A DNA stretch of 64,000 nucleotides, taken from NCBI GenBank assembly GCA_025267735.1, contig CM046299.1, positions 12,050,232 through 12,114,231 of the forward strand, read 5' to 3'. Position 1 is the first letter of the stretch; each line of letters begins with the position of its first letter. Positions 47,204-59,240 of this stretch are shown here, piece by piece. Position numbers and translations under genes: made by a program. The DNA comes from Mactra quadrangularis (lineage: Eukaryota; Mollusca; Bivalvia; Venerida; Mactridae). Below the pieces are notes generated by a model that worked only from the letters and a program-made list of their open reading frames with translations, was not told the origin of the DNA and made no database searches.

Positions 47204-48284
47204 ATTAAACTAAGCACATACTTATACCATACTTATACAGTGGTAGACTGAACTATCCAACTTTTACAATGGCAGACAGAATTACTGTAAATATTCCTAG
47301 GCAAACCATCAAGTTGAAACTTAGTTTCTGCTAGGAAAGTGAACTGTGTTACAGATTGAACTGAGTTTGTTCATGGAATCCCAGGAGCTACCAATCAAGT
47401 TTATGTTCTTAATTTTGTTGCTCTAATACCAGTAATATGTTAACATACATAGATATTATACATGTATGTTTAAATCACCTATACCAAACAGTAATTGTTA
47501 CAAGTAAAAAATTGCTGCGAAATGCAGCAATGTGATTGTCACGGCAAACAAAAAAAAGGTTAAGTATAATCAAAAGGTAACTCAAAAAAGCATTATAAAA
47601 GCATTAAAAAGTACATAAAAGTGACAGCTACTTCCCAAGAACAAAACATGGCGTACTCGGTTTAAGACGTTTGCGTAAAGGTGTGTCATAATATTAGATA
47701 GTTCGTCCACAGGTAAGCCCATGTCAAACTGTCCAGAAGCAGTAGGATGTTGATTTGGCTATAAAAAATATTTGATCTCTGAATACTGCCAACCCCGTTC
47801 TCGAGTGTTATAGACAGGATTAAGTGCACGTCGGAAAGTGATAAATAAAGAAAAAGTTAAAAGATCCTGACAAATTGTTTTCGCATGGAACAGTGAGTAA
47901 CATATATCAATCGATTTGCGGGTCTGGATTTTTTGTTTGTATTGTACGAGAGTATAACTGTCATTGATCGATATTTTGTTCGATACGGAAACGATCGATC
48001 CGATATATCTATCGAACCTACAATACCGGCATTCGATATATATCGTATACTAGTTAAAAGCCCTTGTACTAGGTAATACCTTACGCTCCCCTCGCAGCTC
48101 AGTGAATACATAACATTCACCCACTGCTTTAAAGCGTGTTGAATTACAAGTATAAGCATTTCCAAAAATGCTTGAAATCGCCATTTAGCCGTGTATACTC
48201 CTTGAAGTAAAAACATTCCAGCAATATGCGCTAGCGTGTTATACCGTCTCAAGTCTATTTTAAGATAAGCGTGCCCAGCAGTGT

Positions 48285-48785
48285 GTTCAGTTACCTTGAA
48301 CGTTCCGTAACGGAAGAATCGGAACAACTCATCTAATAGACAACTCAACCCGAGACAACTCAATCTCCATCTAACGGATTGAGTTGTCCCAACCAGGCAC
48401 GTAGGAAGCATTTTCAGATTGGGGGGGCAAATTTGTTGAGATTTATTTAAGAAAAAGAAAACGTTTCCTAATGTTACAGTGCTTATGTTTAAGTTCAATC
48501 TTACACTGCATTTGAGCATCTTGTTCCATATAAAAGTGTTTGTAATATTGATTTTGCCGAAAAAGCACACATGTATCAATCAATTTAGTGTGACAGATTA
48601 AATAAAGATCCTTAATCACTATAACTGCTGAAAATATTGGGGGGGCTAAGCACGCCCCTTGCCCCCCAACTGTTCCTACGGGCCTGCCAACTTTGTGTTG
48701 AGTACTGCACGGGTTGAGCTGTCTTCGGGTTGAGATCTCCCGTATCCGTAGCGTTAGCTAACAGTATTTACTTAACACGGGGCTG
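48285..48785. mobile_element. GTTCAGTTAC-family MITE, copy 3, interrupted
   Basis: Left GTGTTCAGTTACCTTGAACG and CGTTCCGTAACGGAAG; right GTTAGCTAACAGTATTTACT and TAACACG. ACAACTCAACCC and GGGTTGAG arms are as in copies 1 and 2. A second MITE (48394-48686) interrupts it at CCAAC, so the order of insertion is clear. Confidence 0.65.
48394..48686. mobile_element. hAT-like MITE with 5-bp target duplication, nested
   Basis: Ends CAGGCACGTAGGAA and TTCCTACGGGCCTG are inverted. CCAAC flanks both sides (48389-48393 and 48687-48691). The uninterrupted relative at 31750-32090 reads GTCCCAACTTTGAG. G/C runs lie just inside both ends. Confidence 0.7.
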
Positions 48786-49799
48786 GTAAAGATATGTATA
48801 ACGATTGAGTCTATTTATAGAATACCAGGAATTAGCGCGCCCTATATAAACCATTGATTTAGGTTCACCCCGAAGTAGGGTAGATGGGTTTGCACTTTTT
48901 CAACAAATGCGAGTTTTAAAAAGAATAAAACATCTTATATTTTGTTTAGCATTTTTCTTGGTCTTATATTGCAACTTTCTATTATCTGGCAAACGTTTAT
49001 ATATTGGTAATGGTATTTTCGGTTATTCAAGCAGGTAACCCGACAAAACATGGCTTCGACGAATCCATTCACGCACCCCTAAATTGACAACAAACTCCCC
49101 GCAGCGGTTATTTCCCTTTATTAAATCAATAACAAAGCGTGACGTAAGTTCTGTGAGGAGTTTGTACGTGTTAATGAAGAATTTTGTTGCGGGTACACGA
49201 AAGGATTTAACTCGTATCTCAATTCCGAAAAGATGCGCCTATATACAAAAGGCAAGCTATTTCGAATAGAAATCAAAATTTAAAAAAATAACATGCCATC
49301 AAATATAGAAACTTAGAAATGTAAGGTTCAAAAGACATTTTTACACGTAAAAAATTACTCGGACACGAGAAAACATAATCCATTCGAACAAATTAACACT
49401 GGCGAGCTTTCAAGTGTGTCGAAAGTATTTGCGGAAATGTAATAATATAAAACGCTGATTTTTCGTGTGTTGCACTGTTGATCAAAATATTGTTTATATG
49501 GTTTCCAAACAAAATGCTTTTTCTATGTAACTTTTAACGGCAATGGGCTGTACAATGATTGCATTAAAAACCAATAAAATGTCGGCAGTAGAAATCGAAA
49601 GGATTTATGTCACGTAACTTTTGCCCATTTCTATCAAAATCTACCCATCACAATATCACGGCGTTGAGACGCCGTGAAATAAAATACAATAATATATATT
49701 AATATATATTAAAGACTGGAAATCATTACGAACAAACGCAATACTGGTTAACATATATAGATAAAATATACATGTAGTATTACATTGAACTTTTTTCTT

Positions 49800-50092
49800 T
49801 TATTACATGTTTTGGGTTTAACGCCGTGATAACACAAGTTCGGTCTTTTACGGCGTCCAACGCACCTAACCTAGTTTTCCTGCACCCTTGTCTATACATA
49901 GTAACCAGTACACACTTACCCTTCCACAAGGCCGGATACTTCTCCATATATTTTATCAATGGAGGAAAATTGACATTATCGTCAAATTTCCATAGAAGAT
50001 TATAACCTCCCGGGTGGGATTCGAACCCGTGCACCCTACAGGACACGAGATTCCAAATCCCGGCGCGCTACCAACTGCGCCGCCGATCCTGG
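49800..50092 (-). repeat. SINE family S2, full-length copy
   Basis: Minus strand. Head GGCGCAGTTGGTAGCGCGCC and GGGTTCGAATCCCACCCGGG, body CTAGGTTAGGTGCGTTGGAC, tail TTATCACGGCGTTAAACCCA. The head is the best preserved of the three S2 copies but is not a functional tRNA. Confidence 0.75.
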
Positions 50093-50429
50093 TTTTGCTG
50101 TGTATGTAAAACATATTTACACAAAAATGCCGTTTTTCGATTTATAAACAATTTTACCTGGAATATAACTAGAACCCAGGATTACCTGTCTTTTTCAAAA
50201 CAGTATTGAGTAGAATACGAGACCGAGAAACAAAAAATACTAATATGAATACAAAGTTACCTCCCCTTATTATTTGAAATATTTGTATTTCAGACATTAA
50301 TGAAAAGATAATTGGAAGATCATTCAAGTGTGAATTAAAATTAATGAGATGATTTGCTTTTGAACGAAACTATTATTCTATGTGAGATAGCATCGCCCTG
50401 GAAAGCACAACATAAAGCGAAATGGCATC

Positions 50430-50960
50430 GTTTTGAACACAAACAGTCTTACTGACCTGTGTACGGAGACGCTGAGCATCATGGGTAAAACTGTTTATTT
50501 ACCTGAAAACACGTGGAAATGTCAACATTCTGAAATTTCCCCGTCTAACTGTACTGAACGAATAGATTATGTTTTTGGTGTTAACTCAAATAAAATTGAC
50601 CATCCAACCAACTATGCACATTAAATAAACTTTTTACCGGTAGTTGAACTTCCATCCTAACGTGTTTACATCTATCATTCTTTGCACAGTAATTTGAAAT
50701 CGAAAGTACACGGTTTACTTATGCATCTGTTCCTTATTAAGTTTTAAAGTACTCTGTATCTATGGATTGATATTCCAGTAGATATAAGCAATCATTTATT
50801 TTACAATTTAATTATGATTGTATGAAAAAGACGAAAATATCAAACGATTTTGTCTTCATACGCCGCACTACATTCTGTTGCGTACCAAATCGCCGAATAC
50901 TGCGAATGGTTGTTTGTCTTAGTAAAGAGGTGATAGTATCAGCTGCTATTAACAGAATGA
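50430..50960 (-). repeat. Medium-copy repeat R1, inverted partial copy
   Basis: Complementary to 18840-19420. Shared words include ACGGAGAC.CTGAGCATCATG, GTAAAACTGTTTATTTA, AACACGTGG and TTCTGTTGCGTACCAAATCG. It lies in copy B where copy A has different sequence. Confidence 0.6.
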
Positions 50961-52218
50961 ATTGGCATTGAAAATTACTATATGCTCTGTACGATATTTC
51001 GGCAAATCCTTGCACCATAGCTGGCACTGTCGCAGATGTTGATATAATTTCACCGATGAATCTGGTATGTTATTATAGTACCATAACGCCAGTCCGAGTA
51101 TAAAGTTGAAATTGTATTAAAATCGTTCTTGTAGGTTTGGGTGTAAGTTTGTGGCGTAAGTGTTTATCGATCTGAGGTAATGAATACAAGGATTGCTTTA
51201 ACATGTCATACGGATGCAATGAACAATAAGAAGTAATAGCATATGTTAGATATATTTTCAGTGCATTATGTGTGTGGAAAGGTTGTTACCCTGCATAGAC
51301 ATCACAAAAATATCTTAAATATATCTGAATGTAATGTCGGGATTCTGAATAATGACTTATAAATCGACTGGAAGCCTACCTCATTAGACCACATAATGCC
51401 TACCAACCAACTACTGCGTAGCACTATGGAGGCACTGTTACAAACAATTAAGTTAACACAAATACGCAAAATGCACAATACAAAAGAATATAATGATAAT
51501 TAATAAGTTAAGGCGTAAACATTGTTTTAATCGTTTTATCAGTTATAAGAGTGCTTTGATTCATACAGGAAAATACAACTACAGAATGTGTAACACGATA
51601 TACTGTACTTTTATAATAATGTTAACAAAAAACATATCTCAAGGCGTCGTCTACATTTTATTTAGAATAAATAATGTTTTATTTATATTGTCAAGATCTA
51701 ATCTGAGCTCCGGTTACTTATCATACCATCGACTTGCATGTTCTCACGATTTTCACAGATTTTCTCAGAAATATTTTGTTTTAAGCACCTTGTTTTGTAA
51801 AAAAACAACAGCTTATCATTTTAGTTCGCCCTGATAAACTAGTTTTTAGAAGTAAAACGCAATTTGCTAAAAACATCAAGGTCGCCAATTGTTTATCACG
51901 TTTGTTAAGGACTGCCCTTTCCAACTGAATTCATTAAATAAACTCAGAAAAAGTGAAACCTAACTAGCGAATCACGATATCCTAAATTCATTTGAATAGA
52001 TTTTTCATTTTAAATGTTCTTCGTATTGATATCGTATAAGCTTAGTTTTATACAAAGTCTAAAAATTGAAGCAAAGATAAATGGATGTCCCGATACCTTA
52101 ATGTAACTATTATAAAACCAGGTTAGTTGAACACTTGTGTAACCTGATACTGGGAGTAACAACATTTCCTAAAACAGTTAACTTGTTTCGTGGAATCGTA
52201 TGATGACGTATATAAACT

Positions 52219-54005
52219 CATAGGCGGATCCAGCGGGAGGGGTCAGGAGGGTCCGGACCCCCCCCCCTTGAATCTGTGACAAAATGGATGGGCCGGAGGA
52301 GCTATTCAGGCGAAGAAGGCCCCTTCTCCGTTCAAACTTCGCTCTATTAGCACATCAAAGCGAAAACGAAGTCGCCGACATTTTCGGAAAATCAATGAAA
52401 CAAATTATGACCCAGATTATGACAGTCCTCGAGACCTCGATTTAACGATGGATGGAGCGTATGTAACATCCACATTTCTTATGTAATCTACCAATCAACT
52501 ACGCGGGAGGTGTGCTGTTAGTATACACGCTTCAAAAGCCGATAATTAGTGACTCGATTGTTTATTGATGGTCCCTGTGTATATTGTCACCTTTAAGACC
52601 AACCAGCGTCCTCTTAAAAATCAATAGTGCTATATGTCGGCCAGATAATATTGATATCGTAATTAAACGGTTGCAATAAACAATCACGTGTCAAACAGTG
52701 ATACTACAATAATATAAGTAGATAAAGCTTTTTGAATGCTTGCCGTTAAATTGATAATTGTATTCAATTATGAGCATGTAATCAGGCAGTTGAATAAATG
52801 TAATTAGCAGTTTGCCAATGATTGCAATTATTTGTTTTTTAAGCGTGGTGTCATATGTTTTCGCGACCCAAGCTATCGCCAATCAAATGAAACAAGTTAA
52901 TATCTACATTAGTAATTAAATAACCTTATTATTTTGATTGTTAGTTCTTCTTAATTAAGCAATTAGTAACGAGGAAATTCCTTCAATTTTTCGATTTCAA
53001 GAATAAACTCCGGTTGGTTCAATTGAATTTATGAAAATTGTCAAAGTATTCGTCACATAATCTACCAGCTAAAGTCGGTTTGCAGACTCTAAAAAATCAA
53101 TGATAATCATATATTGCTACATAATATGTTATATTTAAGAAAATGTATGTTATTTACAGCAGAACTAATTAGATAAAAAATATTTTAACAAAGAAGGGTA
53201 AAAAATGAGGACACTGATAACATATTATCAAAAAATGGCCTTTTATGCATTTTTAATCTCTTTTAATGAACATTTACAAGCAAGTAAGAAATGCTAAACC
53301 AAAAAGATGAACTTTTCATTGAAATGAAAATTAGATAATTTAAGATTACAATTTGATACAAAATCAATGTGTTCAGTGAATAACTCAGTAACCAAACATC
53401 CAGGAAGTATTTAATACTCATGCACACAACTTGTGAGTTACAGCAGACATATTATTTACTAAATGTAATAGTAATAACATGTATTTAAAGGATAGAAGTT
53501 CTAGAAAAGTTTGCATTTGAGAAGTTTGTGAATACTGTTCAAAACATTCCATTCAGCTCATCTAACTTTTCCCGCTTGTCTATCCTCCCAACTTCTCCCT
53601 CACATCACTGCACTTCTCCCTAAATTACTGGGAGGGAGAAGTCACTTCTCCCTAAATTTGGAACCCAGGCTCATCCCTGTTTAAAATTCAAGGGTCTTAG
53701 ATTAAATACATTCAAAATTTCTATAATCGTGAGTTTGTTACGAAGGAAATCAGTAACATTCTGTCAGTTTTGAACAACATGCATGTAAAACAAGATTTAA
53801 GTAACTACAAAGGCATTGCCATGGTGCGTGTAATTTTAAAAATGGGTCTGTTAAATATGCTATCCATATTATCCATTGGGACTTTAACACATATATTCAA
53901 ATTCTTTGAGGCAAAGAAAAAAGGACCCCCTAGAAAAGTTCGGACCCCCCCCCTAGAAAAGTTCGGACCCCCCCCCCCTAGAAAAAAATCCTGGACCCGC
54001 CCCTG
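52219..54005. mobile_element. 1.8-kb hAT-like element, CATAGGCGG end
   Basis: Ends CATAGGCGGATCCAG and CTGGACCCGCCCCTG (complement CAGGGGCGGGTCCAG) with adjacent C-tracts. Flanks are TAAACT and TGAACT; copy A has a single TGAACT (25707-25712) as the empty site. Near the left end a frame with a basic stretch (SKRKRSRRHFRKINETN) followed by DYDSPRDLDLTMDGAY ends at a possible GTAAC donor. It could be a first transposase or captured exon, but nothing downstream supports a gene. Confidence 0.75.
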
Positions 54006-54195
54006 TGAACTTGAGATGAAATATGTTTAAACTTCGAGGGGCGTTCAAAATGTTTCGAGAGAAAATATTTTACATTAATCCACAACATACATGTATAATA
54101 TCGTTGATGTCCGTCCATATATTGTCTAAATAATCATATTTTTAATTTGCCTTTTTCAACACTTCCATTTGGTGATGTTCGCCAGATACACACCC

Positions 54196-55420
54196 CAGGG
54201 GCGGATACAGAATACGGCTGGGGCTGGTAGACCAAACTTGGGGTGGGTACGGGATAGGTATCCCCTCCCGTTGGTGGATACCCGGACATTTTGAAAAATT
54301 AAGGTCTAAAATCGAGCATTCTGGTGCATTTTTATTGCATTCATTATTGCACAGATTAAACTTTAACTGGTCTATCCCGCATTTTTTTAGGGCCTTAAAA
54401 TTGGTTATTTTTCTGGATTTAGTGAATTTCGTTGTAGGAAAGTCGTCCCAAAAATGACGTTCTTTTCGCGCACCTCTCTCATCGAAGTACGTCTCGGGGG
54501 TCCCCAAAGGGAGATATGTCCCCTTTGTCGCTGGGGTTTGAAGAGGGAGCAGTGCCCCTCATCGCCATGAAAGATCGGGATCATTGTCTGAAAACCGGTC
54601 TCCCAGGGAATAACTTGGCCAAGCTGCATATCTGTTAGTCAATTGGTAATGAAATAAGAGCATCTTGAAATAGCCCTGGTGCATTATGGTGAAAAGATCA
54701 CTACTTTCACCCATGTCGCAACCAGTAAAGAGTTAACAAACAACCAGAATATATACTTATATAAAAGTAAGAAAGTGAGTAGTAACTAAATTTTATTAAA
54801 TGTCAAAAAAATGATACGTGAACAGACGCAGTCAAGAGCTTTTTAACCGACTATACAAATAAAAAATATCAACAAATTGATAGGGAATAATGGCTGGTAC
54901 TAATATTTAGACTAATAACAGGATTTTATTTAAATCCAATTCGGTATTTTAACTATGTATCAAAAATGTTATAATATATTTACTTCAACATTCGATAAAA
55001 TAAAACAATGATTAAACTTACCAAAACTTGTTTTAAAGTGGGATGAAAATAAGTAATACGTAAAATTTATTAAGATGGAAAATGAATCTATTTTAAGATA
55101 AACCAGAAAATCTTAATTCTAAAGCAGTCCAAACACATCTCTCAGATCAGTCAATCAACAACACCGTTCTAATGGTCCTGTTAGTCAAGCCAGTGACATA
55201 GATCTATATCTCTGGTCAAGCGTTGTTAATCGATAATTACACTCTCAACAAAGCCACCAGGCAAGAGATTAACAACCGGATGTTAGCAATTAACTGCTTT
55301 GATAACGGACACACTACGGACCTTAAATGCATTAGAGTATATCAGCTCAGCTGGAAAACGTATCTCTAGGCTGAGATGGGGGGGCTGCAGCCCTAAAGCC
55401 CGGGCCTAAATCCGCGGCTG
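54196..55420. mobile_element. 1.2-kb hAT-like element with 5-bp target duplication
   Basis: Ends CAGGGGCGGATACAG and (complement of right) CAGCCGCGGATTTAG. CACCC lies on both sides (54191-54195 and 55421-55425), and copy A keeps a single site at 25890-25894. No transposase frame is convincing. Confidence 0.75.
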
Positions 55421-55533
55421 CACCCAGTATTTGATCGTTACAGACTGAGGAACAAATCTTTATATTTCTTTTATTTGTTTAAAGTCCCTCATTTTATATT
55501 TGGTCCAGGCGAGGCGAAACAAAGGTCTATGGG

Positions 55534-55638
55534 TATATAAATTGAATATCTGAGACTGCGTTATCACAACTGTTTAAACTTTCCGGTGAAAAGTTAGAAT
55601 TGAATTAAGGAGAATATAGAGAACATAATACACTGGAG
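55534..55638 (+). promoter_or_regulatory. Duplicated SRCR TATA box and first exon, orphan copy
   Basis: TATATAAA at 55534-55541 and an exon-like segment ending CACTGGAG before GTGAGT (donor at 55639) match 26003-26107. The coding exons expected about 2.4 kb downstream in the ancestral arrangement are absent within the window. It may be an orphan promoter or the start of a gene whose coding part lies beyond 64000. Confidence 0.6.
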
Positions 55639-55777
55639 GTGAGTTTTTTGTTACTGATTTTCTACACTTGTATTTATATTTTCTGTTATTCATGAAAAGA
55701 ATATGTTCAATTGTTTCCGTGCGAAGCTCCCAACATGACGTTTTGAAATACTTTTTTATTTTCACTAATATTTTAAA

Positions 55778-56100
55778 GGAATATGATATCGTTTTTGTGA
55801 TATATTATTTCATTTTTACGAAATATTGTTTTGTTTTTTCGAAATGATTATTACATTGTTTGTTTTGGGGTTTTTTTTGGGGGGGGGTCAGAATAATTAT
55901 TTCGTATTGACGAAATGATATTACGTTTTAACGAAATATAGTATTTTGTTTTCACGAAATTATTATTACTTTTTTCGAAATAATTATACGTTCTTTTAAA
56001 AAAAAATATTTTGTTTAAACGTAATAATACTTCGTTTTTTCGAAATAGTTGTGAAAATGACAATTATTTCGAAATGTCACTTTAGGGGCTTCGTATTTCC
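55778..56100. mobile_element. TTTCG-rich foldback MITE, copy in duplication B
   Basis: Orthologous in position to 26307-26631, with the same ends (GGAATATGATATCG and CTTTAGGGGCTTCGTATTTC). A T/G run at about 55860-55888 is specific to this copy. Confidence 0.6.
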
Positions 56101-57117
56101 ATGATGTTTTTATTGAATTGTTGACATAATGTCCTTCTGCATACATATACAGTGCTACACATACGCGTCAAAAAGTCAAAATTTCTTGAAATAAGATAAC
56201 TGAATACCTATTTGCCACACTTTATTGAGACTATGAACCGATTATAGGCAAGATTTATATGATTTCCATAATAACTGAACAGAAAATAATGTATCAAAAC
56301 AGTATTTCTGCTAATTAAATGTTTCTGAGAATTCAATTTTTACAGTACATATGGTTTACAATGATAAGCGTTAAAAGTGTCAGTTCATTATAAAGAATAC
56401 ATTATTTGATAAATATTTTTATGAAAAATGTTTAAGTGTTACATATGGCTTAGGTTGATCTTGTAAATAAGTAAGTACATGTTATAGAAGAGTCAACGCA
56501 CTGCAGTAAGATCTTATCTAATAGAATACATTATTACAATGTATAAAATATATATTGTAATAAAACATTGTCAATGACTAACAGTATTTTAGCAATGAAT
56601 AGAATGACATAAAAAGTATATGTTCGCTACTCATTTAAAACGTTTGTGTAATAAAGTCTGAGCCCGAAGTTTGACATCAGCTATTATGGGAATTCTGCTT
56701 TTTTAAGTGTATTTGTCTTGATATAGGCATTTTGAATTGATTCTTATCATTAAACAAATAGACTATGTCAGAATATATATAATATGATACAGATTTATGT
56801 ACTAGTGTTAAATATATTTTTTTATTACATGGATGTAAGTTGAAAGTTTTGAAAACTAGAAAAAATACTATTGGTTGGTTTATGAGGTTACTGCTGATCA
56901 GTTTTTTTTCCAAATCGAGTTTGGAAAATATTTTGCTTTTTACTCCATTTCTTATTTGTCAAGCTTTTGTGCTACTTTTGTTTCTCCGGGTTTTATATCT
57001 GTTTTATGGCAGTTTTTAGACAAAGGTCAATGATCAGCAATTTCCAGCATAACTTTAATTTTTATTTTTATTTTTAAATTACTTACCCGCTGATTTATTT
57101 GTCTATTACAGTATGTA

Positions 57118-58540
57118 CAGTCCACCCCCTCCTAACGGCCACCCCTCTTAAGCGGTCACCCCCCATAAGCGGCCAGCTCATGCCGCGACCGTCGGAAAAC
57201 GCTCTATAATGCACCCCTATTAAGCGGTCACCCCCGTTCTCCAGCCAACGGCCGGCCATTTTGCATCCCAAACCAAATTTTCCCCCGCGTAAGCGGCCAC
57301 GTGCATGAGAGTCTGGCCATTATGTATATTGACAAAATTTGTCAGAGCGTGTCATCTTTTGTCGTTATACATAATACACATGTCAACGTTATCGAATAAA
57401 CTTTATCACGTTGCCGATGGCAACATAACTAAGCAGTCCCTTTATGATCGAGAGAGCCAATCATAGCAGTTAAATTAGACACACCTTTCGCGGTTTGCTA
57501 ATCGATAATTACAGAACTTAAGAAAATGCACATAAAAGTTAAACGATAGTTTTATCTTGTGTATTTCGCACCTACGAATATTATCTATTACTAAGCGGTC
57601 ACCGCGGTCATGTATATTGACATAATTGCAATGACCCGTGTCTTATAAATACAAAAGAAATCGCTACATTATTTTATCAATTAGTCGTGACAGGCTCTAA
57701 AAATCTTATAGTTGTTAGCGTGTATAATCAACTGAGTGACACGGATTATAATCTGATCATTATGTTTTACGTAATAAACAATGAACAATTTAACCTATAT
57801 CCGGTCTTGTTTAAAACCAATACTGACCGTTCAATCTTCGTAAGTGGGATAAATTATCGCTAAACATTTTATGTGACGGAAAATAATATTAGTCTGATAT
57901 AGAACATGTTTATTGCATGTGAAGATGTACTTTTGAAAAAGTACGATCATCCGAAACTATTTGTTCGTAAGGAAATAATTTTCATAATTAATATTTTTAA
58001 ACAAAGAAAGGTCAAAATTGAGGACGTTAAAATGCATTTTCCGAAAATAGGCTAGCTGCGTTCTACATTCGAATTATTTAAACGAGGCCAACAATGATAC
58101 ACAGTTTTCAAAGCACTAGTTATTAAATTATTTGTTGGTTAATAAGACATTTATCACATTTCAGACATATAAATTGCGTAAATTTCACAGTTTAATTTTC
58201 GTATTTTTTAACTATTACGGCATTTAGTCTGAACGACTAAATTACTGATTTTTTCTCTGAACTTGGTCGTACATATATCAGTAAGTATTAAGTTTTTATC
58301 TATTCAACAGAAGTAAAGAATATTACCCAGAATGAAAATAATTTACTGTCTATTGCGTGAACTTGTCTTGTAAAGCACAAAACAAGCGTACAACTTCAAT
58401 TAAAACAACTCTATTTCATTAAAACTTTATCTCCAGACCCCCCCCTCTCTCAATGCCAAACCCCCTCTTAAGTGGTCACCCCGCTTAAGCAGCCAATTTG
58501 GCTGTTTCCCTTGGCTGGCTGCTTAAGAGGGGTTGGACTG
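57118..58540. mobile_element. Tc1/mariner-like (pogo-type) non-autonomous element
   Basis: Flanked by TA on both sides (57116-57117 and 58541-58542). The ends are CAGTCCACCCCCTCCTAACG and (complement of right) CAGTCCAACCCCTCTTAAGC, inverted repeats of about 25 bp with few mismatches. The TA target and CAGT start fit the Tc1/mariner superfamily. AAGCGGTCACC recurs inside near both ends (about 57152, 57214 and 57594, and a variant at 58469). No transposase frame is seen. It is absent from copy A. Confidence 0.7.
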
Positions 58541-59240
58541 TACTTTCTTTTTATTTATGTTCATTTTTGCTTTATTATCTGTTTCTATTTACTGCTTGCC
58601 ATGTATGTTTAATAATATATTGTATTTTGTTTGTTTCTTTCTTTTAAACAAAAGATATCTCAGTTTTTTTTGGTGTACATAAAATTTCATAAATGATTTA
58701 TTTTTTAAAATAAATCTAAAATTCGTTTATTTTTATTTTTTATGTGATAAAATTCTATGTAAATTTTTAAACGTATACCTGACATTTTATTTATGATATA
58801 GATAAACCATGTGCCTTACGGTCACTGTTTATAAGTGTTTACACATATATCTAGATTTCTTGTGCTTTAATGATTTTTTTATTGTTACTATTATTATTAA
58901 TTTATTATTATTTATTTCTAAAGCTTTTATTATGCTTAAATAATCATACAAAATACTACATGTCTTTTATGCTGCTTTTTTCCTTTTCTTCAGTTTTTAC
59001 AGGCTTTTGTTATTTTCTATTATGTTTTAAAACTTATATGTTTGATGACTTTGTTTATTGTCGGAAAATAGCTTATTAGCTATTGTTACCATGTAATATT
59101 TAAACCGACCTTAAATAAATTTTCTGATATTTTGAATCTTTTACTTCAAAAATACTAAAAAATACAGATTCCAGATAAATTTCATTATGTGGTTTATATT
59201 CAAAATACTGAATTAGACAGATTTAAGATAAATTACATGT
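58541..59240. other. AT-rich non-coding stretch
   Basis: T-rich, low-complexity sequence with ATT/TTA runs near 58880-58915. No gene is supported; the 69-codon frame at 58870-59079 is a composition artefact. Confidence 0.4.

Larger units (their letters stand above)
47345..50105. other. 2.8-kb block present only in duplication copy B
   Basis: Interrupts sequence that is continuous in copy A at about 22815-22827. It contains a nested MITE pair (48285-48785), an S2 SINE (49800-50092) and otherwise unassigned AT-rich sequence. No terminal repeats common to both borders were found. A 240-codon frame on the minus strand (47857-48579) crosses a MITE border and is not a gene. Confidence 0.5.

Noticed and set aside
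47857..48579. 240-codon minus-strand open frame
   Set aside because: It runs across the border and whole left part of two nested MITEs (48285-48785, 48394-48686) and contains no recognisable domain, so it is a chance frame.
22306..50092. tRNA genes at SINE heads (22306-22385, 46975-47050, 49990-50092)
   Set aside because: A and B boxes are present, but anticodon and T stems mispair and each continues into a SINE body. They are tRNA-derived repeats.
54142..54629. Overlapping minus-strand frames of 121 and 74 codons
   Set aside because: They cross the left border of the hAT-like element at 54196 or lie inside it, have no known motif and overlap each other.
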